From contig NC_044574.1 of the NCBI RefSeq assembly GCF_901933205.1, forward strand, positions 23,855,733-23,919,732: a DNA stretch of 64,000 bases, given 5' to 3'. A program made the translations under genes and the position numbers. Source of the DNA: Camarhynchus parvulus (taxonomy: Eukaryota; Chordata; Aves; Passeriformes; Thraupidae). The notes under the pieces were generated by a model, which was not told the DNA's origin, ran no database searches, and worked only from the letters and a program-made list of their open reading frames with translations. Below are positions 34,801 through 47,277 of the stretch, in pieces (the first letter of the stretch is position 1; each line of letters opens with the position of its first letter).

Positions 34801-37800
34801 TGGCAAGACGGGACAAAAGACAGCAGGCTCACAGAGAAAAAAAAAAAGATGCTTGCTAAAGAGGAGGCTGGATATAGGAATTTCCTATACTAGAGGAAAG
34901 GCAGGTCTGGATGAGAACAATAAAAAGGAGGAAGGAAATGGTTGTTTGGCTGAGTAGGAGAATCCACCATGGCTGTGGACGAAAGGAGAAGCTAAGCCAG
35001 GCTCTGTGCCATTAGCAGAGCTATCAGCCTGGGATCTGGAGGCCTCCAGGAGAGGTAGAAGCAAGTCTCAGAGCCAGAAAGGAAGGCCAGGCAGGAAAAC
35101 CTCACAACTAAAGGCACAGCAACATTTAAAACAAAGATATATTGATCAGGGATTTCTCAGACAGGGAACAGAGGATGGTGAACCCCCTCAAAATTACAGC
35201 TTGTAAATTACATTGAATATTTACATGCGCTTATGCATGTGAGCTCTCATTTTGAATCACCTGCACTCTGGTTCATTAGGCTTATAGCTCATTAAATAAC
35301 AACATGGTATATCCAAACATAGATTTTTAACAGCTTTTAAAGCCTAAAAATTTAATTAAATGCAAACACAGAAAAATAGGAAAATATCAAATGGTGCTCA
35401 GCTACCAGATGACAATTGGCTGTACTAGCTTTCAAAAATCTATATAAAAGTCCAAAATAGAGAAAAACTTCTTCACAAAAGGGCTTCACCTTCTTCCAGG
35501 ACAGTGTGAGAAGGGATAATCATGCTGTTCTCCCAGGAAAGAGCAAATTCAGATGATTCATCTACTCCTGTAATTCCCAGAATGACACAGAACATCAATG
35601 CCAAGACTGACAATATGCTGCTGAATGAGTGGTACCAGAGAGAAAGTGACTGTGATAGAAGACAGCATGGCCGGGATAAACAAACAGATGCTGTCAGCCA
35701 AATGCTGAACACTGCAATATACTAGAGCAGATGCCCTGATTAAATAAAATGTGAAGTCACAACATTTGTCTGAGTGGTAGGAAAAAATCAACATGCTCCC
35801 ATGGTCACAGATTCATTTATTTTTCATGAGAATTAAAAATAACTAAAGCTCATTCAAAGAGTAATTTTTCAAAAGTAGGGATTTTCTATGTCTTGCTTCC
35901 AAGTGGATATTATTACCAGCTTTCTCTCCAAGATAGCTTGCATGTCATTGAGAGTAGAACTGTCTCTGACTCTAGTTTTATCAAAGAAGAGAATCCTAAA
36001 CTCCTGGTAACCATCTTCTCCACCACCCTCCTCTGCCTTGATAGATGCTGCTTCAAGGGCTCTTCTCATCTGCTCACTCAGCTCAGCTCCCAACTCACCC
36101 TTGCACAGAGGACAGGCTGTGAAAATGCACAGCCTACCTTTGTCAGTAAAGGCAGTAAAGTCAAATCAGTAAAGTCAGGAACAAAATCTCCAAATACTCT
36201 CTGGCAGGGTTAATACCTGTTGAGAAGCATTAGTACCAACATTCTGCCAGAGCTGTCCAGCTCCCACAGCACAACCAGGCAGCCAGGCTGCTCTTTGCAG
36301 CAGTGTCAGGCCCATGGCAGCTCGGGCATTGCAGTTCTGAAATGATCTGGAGGTTAAATTGAGTTGTGCTGGGTGTGCCTGCCCCTGGCTTATGCTTTAG
36401 AAAATGAAGGAATTCCAAGCAGAATTTTTACAATAAATACCATACAACCTCAAGTTCTCTGCATGATATTCAGTGATTTCTGAAAGGCACAAAAAAAGAC
36501 AAGCAATATACCAAAGAAATATATATGTATAGAAGTCCTTGAGCAAACAACAGGGAAGATACTTAGCCAGAACAGCATGCTTATGGTTCAGCTCAGATTT
36601 CTCTGAGATCTGGCCCAGGACTGTGCAACATCGCAAAGTACCACCATTATGGTCTGGAGAAAAAAGAAGTACTGCTCAGAGAATTTCAGCCCAGAGTGAC
36701 AGACTGTGAAGGAGAGGAGGAGGCAGAAGAGCCCTGATGGCAGCAGGATAACTTCCTTTCTTAAACAGACACCGGGCCTTGCTGATTTAAGGTACATTGG
36801 TAAAAGCCCCCAAAGAAAAGATACATGAGCAAGGTAACATAGAATGGAATTGTATGATCCTTGGGTGTTTCACCCATTTGTTCTCTGTGCCATGCTTTTT
36901 GGTAAAAGAAATGTTTTTCAAATGGAGGTTTTACACATGTTGCTGGAAGCATTTGTGACAGATTGGCTTTGAAGGAAAAGCTTTGTTGTCAGGCTAATAC
37001 AACCAGAAAGACTAGCAAGACCACAAAGATGCCATCTAGGAGTAGCTTTGCTGAGAGCTTGGTCTGGAACACCAGACCTGCTCATTGAGGGAGACAGTTG
37101 TAGTGGCAGAAGCTGTTCAGGACACAGCTTCCTTGGAGCAAGCTGCTCATTTTTGCCATGGGATAAGACCAGGCCTGCCAGAACAGCAGTCAGGCCTTAT
37201 TAAACCTCTGCTCTTGCTACTCAAGAGGCTTAACAATTTTAGATGCCAGTTGAACACAAAAAAGAAACAGGAGAGTTCCTCTTCCCAGCAGAGGAAAATA
37301 AACAAAGTAGAAGACCAAACCAATTAATAGAAGCTGAATACCTAAAATGCATCTTCCTCAAAGCCTCTATTTTTCCATTTGTGCACAGCAGCATAAAGAT
37401 CCCTGCAAACCAGAGAAGACTACCTTTCTCTGTTTCTGCTTTCTCCTATAACCACTATGTTATGCATTTTTCTACACCTACTTTACTTATGCACAGGCAC
37501 AGTCTGCTTTTGGGAAGGGTAACTGAACCTGGACAAAGATATGCAATTTGACACTGATACCTGCATCCCCATAGGATTTCTCCTGTCTAATAAATGCAGA
37601 TACGAGTGTGTTGATAAGGATTGTTGAAGTGCTGGCTTGAGTTTTTTTCTGGAATGAAAAAAGAAGAAGTTAAACTGAAGCACTTGCTCTTAAATAAGAG
37701 AATTTTGAAACCAACTTCCAAGAAAAAAATCTCCTACGTTTTTGCTGCTGCAAATTCCACCACTAAGTTTCAAGCAATGTTTCTAGTTAGGAGCAACTGA

Positions 37801-39400
37801 GTGACCTTGGGAAAACCTTGCTGGAGTTTCTAACATTCTAGTTTTCATATTTTGTCTTCTGCCATTGCCAGGGTGGTTGTTATATGGAAAGGAGAATCAC
37901 TGAAAAACCTGTGACTGTATTCGAGGGGCTTAGAGCAAGCCCTGCAACTCCCCAGGCAGATGGTGATTTAAAAAAAAAAAAAAAGAAAGTAAGCTGGGCT
38001 GATGCTAGAAGTGTGTTTCCATGGGAACAGGGAGGTACGGATGCTGCCTCTACTTGACCGAATGAGAAGCTGGTTCAGGATTAGGATTAGAAAAGAAGTG
38101 GCCAGATTCCCACTGCCAGAGTTTCTTTTACACTCCTAAATACATAACAGGGCTCTTTAAAGACTGTACTAGCTCTGTATCCATGTGGTGGTGTGGGGAT
38201 TTAACAAATTTAAAAAGTTGTGTGTGCTTGGCTGTAAGCGTATAAAGAGATGTGTATATCAGAGCACATTTTCTTTAACGATCCATGAAACTTGACTGCA
38301 TAAATGGGAAATGAATGTCCACCCCTCACTTCTAGACAAGGGCTTACCCCAGCCCAATCCAGCTCTTCTAGTTCTCCAAGAGGTGATGTTGAGATCACCA
38401 GACAGGAAAATCATGCATTTGATATTGCACAGTAATAAAAAAAAGAGGTAGGATAATTATTTTAAATTGTTAGTCTTTCACTGCCCCAGGAGAATGAATC
38501 TAATTGATGTCTGATAAACATCAATGTTATTTAAATATTACAAGAATCAGAAAATAGATTGTTAGCATAAGTATTTCAAAATACACTTCTTATTTATCTT
38601 TAAATATTTGAGATTAGATTTTCCATTCATCTAGTTTTTGTCTAGTTGCAGTTCTCAGAAAAATCCCTATAAACCTTATATCCTGTTCTTAGGCCCTTTG
38701 TTACTCCAGCATATTTGAGGCAATAAACAAAGACCGAAAAAAAAGGTAGCAAACAATAAAGACAAATTCCTAGAATGGTAACAGAGTTAAATATATACAC
38801 TTTTGGGGTATATTTATATTTTAAAAGTTGGCAATTTTTGTTGACTATCAAAATAAACAATATTTAAAATCCCGGCTACGGAACTGAGGGGAAATAAGGC
38901 CCAAACTAAGGGCATGTTGAAAAGTAGATCCTACAGTTTGCTTCTTGTCAAAACTTGTTGACACCTATCGCAAGCTGAAGAAGTGGCCAGCTATGACCCC
39001 TTTCAAAAAAACCTTAGCAGTAGGGGTTAAAGTTCACACACCTGCATTTCCAGCACACAGATACTTTTCTATGCTTTCGCAAATATAAGCAAGTAACTTT
39101 GGCTCATGTTTTGAACACTTGTGAGAGGAGATTTTTAGGATTTGTCTTTTAGAAGGCCTGGTGAAAAAAAATTCCTTTCTGTTTCTAGAAACTTCTATGC
39201 TTAACCTTAGGCTAAAAAGCATCTGCTTGATCTGGGACTACTCACACCATGTAAGTTAGGCATGCAAGTCTCTGCAGGACAGAGTTGGATTTCTTCCTCT
39301 GCATAAAGACAAAACCGGGAAGCATTCACTCATGGTATATATTTTTAAGCACACCTTGATGCCTGTTCTGCTTCTCAGGGAAGACTAACGCAGTCCAGCC
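31851..39400. other. Intergenic region upstream of LIMCH1
   Basis: About 7.5 kb without a recognisable gene or transposon. Open frames stay below about 110 codons and have no features of exons. A degenerate AAAA run lies near 37,971-37,984. Confidence 0.5.
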
Positions 39401-39409
39401 CTGTGCTGG

Positions 39410-40960
39410 CCCTCACGCAAGGCCGGCGTGGCCCCTGAGCAGCCCGAGGAGATGTTCCGCAGTGCCCTCAGAGGCACCTGCCGTGCTCCGCTCCCGGTGC
39501 AGCGGCCCCGGCCCTCGGGCAGGTGGGTGAGGGACGGCCGGGTGAGGAGAGCGCTCTTTCCCGCCGCGGACAGGGAGATTCTCGGGTGCTCGGCGGAGCA
39601 GCATCGATTAACGAGGTGTTTAAGGCAGCAGCCGCAAACAGTAATTCACCGTGTGCGGCTCGGTGCCCTCCGAGAGCTGAGGGTGGGGGACTGGCTGCCC
39701 CCAAAGCAGGGGGAGCCTGGCCATCGAGTCCCCCCTCCCCGGGAGCAGGGGTGAGGGGAGCGGCTCTTCCCCAGGCAGGGAGTGCCTTTCCATCACCGTC
39801 TCCGTCCCCGTCCCCACGGGGGGTGCCCGAGTCCCCCGCCCGCCCGCCCCCCCCGGCCACAGCGCCGCCCGCGATGCGATGCTCGCGGCGGGGAGGCGGC
39901 GGCGCGGGCATTTGCATGGGCTGAAGGCAAAGCGGCTTCGCCCGTCTGTTTTATTTTTAGCTGGCAGCTCAGGACAGCGCAGCGCAGCTCCGCTCCGCCG
40001 GCGGGGCGGGCGGGGCGGCAGCCGAGGGAGGACCGAGCCGGCAGGGCGGGCGGGCGGACGGGCACCGGCGGAGAGAGGTTACCGCAGGCGAGCTGCAGCC
40101 AGCCGGGCTGCCGAGCGCCGCCGCCCCCGGCTCCCGCCCCGGCGGCTGCGAGCAGGGAGAGGCAGGGACAGACAGGCAGCGGCCTCCGGCGTCCCCTCGC
40201 TGCGGCCGCGGCTCTCCCCGGGCTGGCGACTCGGTGCCTGGCTTCTCCCCCGCCGCAGCCGCGGCGCGCCGGGGCCCTGCAGATGGCCAGTCCTGGGCTG
40301 GAGCTGGGAGAGGTTCAGCCTCCTGCCGAGCCCCCCCAGCCTGAGCTGGCCTTCACCGAGGCTCAGAAATGGATCGAGGTAAGCCCGCGGGATGGCAGGG
40401 GTGCGGGAGCCAGACCCCATCGGGGACGCCCCACGGGACAACCCGGTGTCCTTCCCTCCCCCCCCACGGTCGCTGTCCCCCCGGGACTATGGGCGTTTTA
40501 TTCCACGCTGATCTCTATCCCGGCCTCCCCGCCGCTCTTCCCAGCTTTCCTCGCTGCGGGCAAAGCAGCCGGGGCCGACCGAGCCGCCGCTCAGCCCCCG
40601 CGCAGGGTGCGCGCCTTTGGATGGGCCCCCGCCCCCCTTCCGCCGCTTCCAAACTTAATCTGTTAATCGCATTTCCCCTCTCCGCCCCGGCGCTGGGATG
40701 AACGGGACCCCGGCTGTAAACATGAGCTGGGCAGGTGCGCCGAGCCACGGAGCGGACGCGGATGCTTCCCCGTGCCCCGGGGCTCCCGCCCGCCGGGGAG
40801 CGCCCGGCCCCGCGCCCCGCCGGCTCCCCGGGCCTCGAGCGGCGGCGGCGGCCGCGCAGGGAGCGCTCCGCAGTGCGCGGAGGGGCGGGCCGCCACCGCT
40901 GCCAGCCCGGGGACAGCCCTGCTGCCCCTGCTCCCGTCTCTCGGCCGACCAAGGAGAGAT
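39410..40960. promoter_or_regulatory. CpG island at the LIMCH1 promoter
   Basis: About 1.5 kb of GC- and CpG-rich sequence bounded by AT-rich DNA on both sides, with many GGGCGG/CCGCCC boxes (for example around 40,000-40,055). No TATA box is obvious at a sensible distance from the start codon, so initiation is probably dispersed. Long open frames on both strands in this island are composition artefacts. The transcription start cannot be placed from sequence. Confidence 0.85.
40283..40378 (+). CDS. LIMCH1: LIMCH1 first coding exon (partial gene)
   Basis: Encodes 32 residues starting MASPGLELGEVQPP and ending AFTEAQKWIE, followed by splice donor GAG|GTAAGC. This matches the N-terminus of LIMCH1 (LIM and calponin-homology domains protein 1), where a short proline-rich leader runs into the first helix of the CH domain (EAQKWIE). 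The CH domain continues in exon 2, which is beyond the window. LIMCH1 is known as a regulator of non-muscle myosin II and stress fibres. The reading frame is open upstream to 39782 with an in-frame ATG, but the known N-terminus supports 40283; its context CAGATGG is acceptable. Position just downstream of UCHL1 on the same strand matches mammalian synteny. Confidence 0.9.
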
Positions 40961-43900
40961 ATTTAGTCTGGCTGTTCAAGCAGGGCCGAAAAAATAGATG
41001 TGCTTGCTGTTTGCTCGAGACGTAAAACGGAAAGATGGGCAGGTGGTGGGTCAAATTTAATAGATAAATATTTTGGCATATGCCAATAGAGACGCTGAAA
41101 ATAGCTCTCCATCTGATTTCCGGTACAGAACATGTGTGAAGGTGGCATAAACCCAGATACCAAGGTAGCTGCTCCCTTCAGCTGTAGGCTTTGAATTTAA
41201 TCTGCAGCTTTTAGAAAGCCTCAGTGGATTCTCTTTCCTGAAAGTGACTAGGCAAAAGGTTGTAAAAATCGTTGTGACTTTAAGATTCTGTGAAGCCCTG
41301 TGAATTTCAGACTGTGAATGTTTTAGTCCAGTATCAATTGGAAAAGTAATGCTGTGTCAGTCTTCAGGGAACTGGCCCTGACATGATGTGAATCTGGCTG
41401 GTGTAGGACCAGAGGCAGAGGAACCGTGATGAATGTGAAAAGAAGGGCTTTTGTGCCAAGGAAAGGTGAGCATGCAGCTTGGAAAAGTGAAGTGCACATA
41501 GACACCGTTTGTCTTGGGAAGATGAATACAGCAGTTTCTCTATAGCCTTCTTTACGACAGAGGACCAAGGGAGAGAGGCACGTGAGTCCATCATACATAT
41601 GGTATAAAAATACCTTGTGACCATGAGTCCTCCTGACTGCCAATGAAGCCAAGAACTCAATGGTGAAGCAGTTCTCCGTAGATAACAAAGCTGTCATCAG
41701 CCACTCCAGGCACGATAATAATTAAGGGACTATAAGCTTTCCTGTATTAGAACAAACCTTGTGGGTCAGGCAGAAACTTCCCTCTTGGGCAGTTTATTCC
41801 ACAGTTCACTGTGGGAGGAGGTCTCATGCCTGTTTATTGTGCTGCACAGGCCCTGGTGAGCAGAGCAGGAGAGCTCTTTAAGTTCTTTGTCCTCTATGCA
41901 AATCCAAGAGTTCAATGTGTACAGGGGAAGCCATCAATAACTTCTTGTGCTTCCTTCAAATTTTAAAGCATCATCTGCTTGATGCCTGAGTGACAGAACT
42001 AATGTACTGTTAATTTTGCAACCGTCCCCTTGCCTGGGAGGAATGTGTCAGGAGCCTGGAGCATTGCCACAGCTGTGGTGTGAGAGGGAAGCATCTGCCT
42101 CTCCAGCAATGCCCAGAGTTGATGCTCCCGCTAAGAGAAAGAAGGAAGAAGCTGCCAGTGAAGCAAATGTGGCTTAATTTGCCTAACACACCGTATTTCC
42201 TTTTAATCCCAGTTTGGCTTAAGCTGTAGAGGATGAGGGTTATTACCTCTTCCAAAAATCTGGTCAGCATTTACCCTTTTAATCTGGATGGTTTGAACTG
42301 ATTGAATTATGCAGAACTTGATATGCTAGTGCAAAGTTATTGAAAAGCAATGTCAGTCTTAAAAAGAAATAAAATAAAAAAATTAGGAAATGATAAGGTA
42401 TCAACATTCAGTGTGCCAAGCCCTATCAATTTGCGTGAAAGGCAGAAATGGGGGTCATGCTGCGGCTGGCTACTAAGTCCATCTGCTTCACCTGGCTCTG
42501 TACTTGTCTCTCACCAGTTTATTCTCTGGCCTAGAGATGTTAGGAAATGTCCAGTGTGTTGCGTCTTCCAACTCCCCTCTGACCATTTAAAATTACATCT
42601 CTCTCAAATGAAAAAAAATATAATTATAAAGTTATAATAGCAAGGAGAGCTATTGAACCTGTAGTATGGAGCAGACAAGCTAGTGAGAATGTTAGCAGTG
42701 TAAGACAGCTTAAAATCTGTCTTGGGCTGTAAAATAGTGCCATGCAAGGAAATGAAAGTAGAAATGGACAGACTGAAAACTCTCTCAGCTTACTGTGCAT
42801 TTTTATTTCTAACAATTAAGTTGTGTGACTTGATTCTCATCTGGTTTAAATCCTTGTGTGAGGGCTGTCACTATTGTTGTAGGGCTGCAGAAATCCACCC
42901 TGTGGTCTGCAATACATTTCTCCTGTGGTAGAACTGGAAAAAGAGGCTTCTCCTCTTCTTGCAGATGGGCAGCCAAGACATTAAGTTATGAGTGTTTAGA
43001 TCTGCAAGGATCAAGGAACTTCGATTCCACTGCTCCAGAGGTCTTAGGGGTCTTGTTTTTACTCCTTGGGTCTGTCACCTTTCACCAGAGATGGTCTTCT
43101 GGGTGCCACAAGCCTTCCTTTTTCTCTACCAGCATTACTTTAATCTGGATGCTGCAGTGTAGAATGGTCTAAATTACACTGAAGTTTTGGTGGATACCTT
43201 TGGGTAGGAAACCGGAGTTCAGGCTTGCATAAATATCAACTGTGCATCCCCCTTGTAACAGCAAACTAGTCTATTATTTTAGTTTAGCTTGGCATGTACT
43301 ACTTAAGTGAAGAATGCCCTCCTAATGATAAAATGCACCTTATTAGTAGCACTCAGAGGAATTAAAATAAAGGCCCTGAATGAAAAATCCTGTGAGAGAG
43401 CTACATCAGTCTGCATTATTAAAGGTGTGGTATCTCATTTCAATTAATGTGTCTCAGTTTCACTGAAAGAATATATCAACCTTGTAAAGCCTAGTGGCAT
43501 ACTGCAGCAAAATAACAAATCTAATTTAATCTAATGGCCTGTAATCTTAAAATATCAAGGTTCTCTGTGTGTGTGTTTAATCTGGAATAGCTGGTGGTTG
43601 AAAGAACATCTGTATAAACAGAGTTATTCTTGCTGTAAAGACTCATAGGAGAATAATATGGTAATAAAGTCACATTTAATACTGGTGTAACTCCTATGGG
43701 TATTGTTATCTCCTCATCGTGCCTCCTAGCCTTGCCTCATTAATATGCTCTCTCCTCACTGCTGAGGCTTGGTTCAGTTAGGGATGGTTTTTCCATAGAT
43801 TTGAATTCCTTAGAAACTTTGCTAGCTGATAAGAAGACTTCCTTCATAGTTGTATGGCAGTAATAAACAGGTCGTGTTTTTCTGTCCATTGTGACCAGTG

Positions 43901-46173
43901 CTTGACTTTTATCATTCCCTCTAGATGTGTGTAAGCTAAACCCCATCAACTTCTAATAATCTGCTGCTTTTTCCCTGTATACATTCCCCACGAGAATTCT
44001 TGTGTTGTGGGGAAATTTGCCAGCCATGAGACGTTTGTTGGGTGTTTTGTGTCTTCTTTTTGCCTTCTAGCAAAAACACCTCTTAGATTTTTGTATTTAA
44101 GGTGATGTTTTAAATTGGTAACAGTGGTACTGCTTCTAGGAGAAGCTGTAGGATCGTGTGCATTCCCTAGTGCCTCTGGATGTGCCACAACATACAGAAA
44201 AATAGGCAGGCCACTCCTGCAATGTCTTCTCTATGGAAGAATATGAGAGGCATAAATTCAGGGAAGTGACTCAGGAAAATAAACTTCATGTGATTTTCTT
44301 GAGCTGGGAGTCTAGAAACAAGGTTTCTATAGGGTTTCTCTCTTAACCAAAGAGGAGGTTCCCACTGCAAAAATGTTAAAAGGAGTTGAAGGTAATTCAT
44401 TGATCAAATCTTTCCTGATGGTGAAGGACTTGTTTGGAGTATCTGCAGTGGTCCTGGAACTTAAGTAATACACAAGTTTGTTTATATGGTCTTCAGAATG
44501 CAGTATGGCCTTTGAGGAACATCAGAGATAAAGTTCTTTTGGTGAAATGTATTGGGGAAGCTGACTGATTCACTGAGTATATGAGCAACCTGTGTCCTTC
44601 AGGTGTTTCTATTTCCAAACACGTGTAGACATCTACTCTTCTGTGAAGCTGATCCTGGGATCCTTGAATAGGGACACCAGTTCCTTTAACCATTGACACA
44701 GTTCCTAGAACAGTGGCGCCTGTAGTCAAACTGGAACCTTTAGGTACCCCTACAGTCATGCCATTATTTGGTTAGGAATGCATTAAATCCAACAGACATC
44801 TTCTCTAGCAAGCATTTCCAGAGACTTCAGTTGAACTACTTTATAAGAGTATTTCAATACAACCATTTAAGCACAGAATGTTGTACCAAGCTCTAAAATG
44901 GAATGGTTTTATTAATCAAATATTGTAGAATAGCTGTTGAATGAACCTCCAAGCAGTGTTTGCAGGTCAGATTTCTCAATCTTTAGCCTTTCTTTCTTTT
45001 GAGCTCTTTTTCTTCTGCTGGAAGAGTGTATTACCTATATACTTTAAGTAATGTATTGGTAATTAATTTATTAAAGTGTGCAAGTGTATTCTCAGACTAG
45101 AAGAAACATATGCAAATGTGTTAGCCAAGTAGCCTGATATGTGGACAAGCTGAAGTATAGGCCAGAAGAATCCTTCCCATGGTGTTTGTAAGGTGACCAT
45201 GAAGAATCAAAAGCTGTGTGGCTGATAATCAGGCCCTAGGCGTATGTGAATGCAGGATAACTTTAATGTGATTACTGTGACTGGACTTGGAGAGGAATTC
45301 TTCACTGCTATCTCTGCATCTCCTCCTGGGCAGCATTTAGGGACTGCAGGCAGGACAGATGGGATGCTCTTCATTCTGGCTCAGTTAGTAATTTGGTGGA
45401 ATGACAGCTAAATTGATTTAATGGGGGTGGTAGAACCCACCCAAACTCTCTGACCCTGTCAGACTACCACCTTCTAGAAATTTTTGCCTCTCCAGTTGCC
45501 TGGCAGCCGACCTCCTGTGCTGTACACATGAACCCAGTTCCCTTGTCATGAGATCTATTTAAGCCATGCTACAAGTAGCACTTGGCACAGGGGTGAAAAT
45601 AATCAGAACAACAATACTAGTGTTGAAGGGATAATGTCAGGAAAAGCAGGACTGAACTCTTAATAGTCTCAAACCTGAATTAATTTCTACTTTCAGTATT
45701 GAAATTTTAAAATAGGTAAAAGATCTGACCTTAACACCAGTCTGGGATGCTGTTACACAGTTGGTGGTGGAGACCACTTAGCACAGTTCCTGTCACGTCA
45801 CTTGCTCTGTTAGTAATTACATTTTTTTAAATTATTTTTTTAAAGGCAAACTTTGGTCCTCTAGAAAGGAAGATGAAATCTTTTCCAAGTTTAAATAGTA
45901 GGTTGATACAGCAGAATTTTCTAGCTTCTAAAATGTTTTGGCTTATCAGGTTATAAAAACTGCATCATCTTTTGTTTGGAAAATCTAGCAGTCTAGGAGC
46001 TTTTCATCCATGGATGAAAAATTCTGTGCATTCTTTTTCTGCAAACATTCCAAGAAGAACAATTGTCTTATGAAAAAGACATTTATGGGGTGAAAGTGCC
46101 ATTTAAAAGGACAGCTGCATGGGGGAAGGTATGAACATTTTGGTGTGCCTGCCATGAAGATCTAAGCTTTCCC
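40379..46173 (+). other. LIMCH1: LIMCH1 intron 1, proximal part
   Basis: Non-coding from the donor GTAAGC onward. The first ~580 bp remain in the CpG island; after that the sequence is AT-rich. No alternative first exon or CH-domain exon was recognised. Confidence 0.6.
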
Positions 46174-46353
46174 TCCTTCTCCTTCTCCTTCTCCTTCTCC
46201 TTCTCCTTCTCCTTCTCCTTCTCCTTCTCCTTCTCCTTCTCCTTCTCCTTCTCCTTCTCCTTCTCCTTCTCCTTCTCCTTCTCCTTCTCCTTCTCCTTCT
46301 CCTTCTCCTTCTCCTTCTCCTTCTCCTTCTCCTTCTCCTTCTCCTTCTCCTTC
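46174..46353. repeat. Perfect hexanucleotide repeat (TCCTTC)30
   Basis: Exactly 30 uninterrupted copies of TCCTTC (GAAGGA on the minus strand), 180 bp, with a pure pyrimidine + strand. Open minus-strand frames across it would read poly-Arg, Gly-Glu or Glu-Lys and are repeat artefacts. Such mirror-symmetric polypurine tracts can form triplex (H-) DNA. Confidence 0.97.
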
Positions 46354-46750
46354 CAATATTATCACTTAAAGAAGGAAGGCAAGCTTCACTCGGGCCCTTA
46401 GATGACAATGAGTACAACAGATACCATGGCGCCAGGGACATGACATTAAAATTGATAGCTGAAATTCTCCCAGCTATGTTAACCGCTGCTGTGGGTGAAA
46501 GGGCTGTGTCCTCGAGACAGAATGTGAAGAACTGTAACGTACCACAGCTTAAAATAAACAGCATAAATGTAATTCCTGTACCTGGGACAGGGTGGTGACT
46601 GACTGCTGGGGCAGCAGCTCTGATGGAAAGGACTGGGAGCACCTGTGGGGAAACAGGCTGGGTACAATCCTGTGGCATTCTGGCAGAAGAAGAGGCTATT
46701 CCTTCATGATCTTCTGGAGCTGGTAGTGATGGAAGTGGTTGTTTGCTCCT
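46354..46750. other. Short non-coding interval between hexanucleotide repeat and CR1
   Basis: No gene seen. The CR1 element that follows may start somewhat earlier than drawn. Confidence 0.5.
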
Positions 46751-47277
46751 GTTTGGCACTTGCTAGGCCCCTCTTGGAATACTGCATCCAGTTTTGGAGC
46801 CCAGAGTGTGGGAGGGACATTGGTAAGCTGGAGGAAATGGAGCAGAGAGCCCCCAGGCTGGATTGGGCTGGGATACTTGTTATGAGAGAGAGGGTGATGG
46901 AGCTGGGCTTCTTCAGGAGAGGCGGCTTTGTGTGGATGTGGCAGCAGTAGCCCTGTACCTGTGAGCAGGTTTTTGAGAAGATGGATTCAGGCACTTCACA
47001 GAGGTATGTGACAAGACAAGGAGATACTTGTCATAAATTAAAATAGGAAAGATTGTGGCTTTGAAATAGGGAGAAGTTTCTTGACTATGCCAGCTGAACA
47101 TGGGTGCAGGTTGACTAGAGGTGCTGGGAGAATACCATCCTTGGAATGTTTCATTCCTGTCTGGACAAAGCTGGGAATGGCCTGGTCAGACCCAAGAGCT
47201 GCGCTTGCACATAGCAGGAGGTTGGACTAAAGGCCTCCTGATGTCCCTACCAACCTGGTTATTCTGTGCATCTATGG
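46750..47277 (+). mobile_element. CR1 LINE 3' fragment
   Basis: Begins with the CR1 ORF2 end (CTTGGAATACTGCATCCAGT then TTTTGGAGCCCAGAG, equivalent to the protein signature LEYCIQFWSP) and ends with CTACCAACCTGGTTATTCTG then TGCATCTATGG, a typical CR1 3' terminus. About 530 bp, 5'-truncated, with frameshifts. Same orientation as LIMCH1. Confidence 0.88.

Noticed and set aside
39782..40666. A 294-codon + frame in the LIMCH1 CpG island, in frame with the LIMCH1 start
   Set aside because: It reads on past the splice donor into the intron and upstream residues are Ala/Arg/Pro-rich filler. The known LIMCH1 N-terminus supports the start at 40283.
41760..41900. Possible ancient LINE-like segment (GGGCAGTTTATTCCACAGTT region)
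   Set aside because: Some words recall old CR1/L3-type sequence but the match is too weak to support a call by eye.
46103..46759. A 218-codon minus frame with a long poly-arginine run
   Set aside because: The arginine run is simply the translated (GAAGGA)n repeat; the flanks have no protein-like features.
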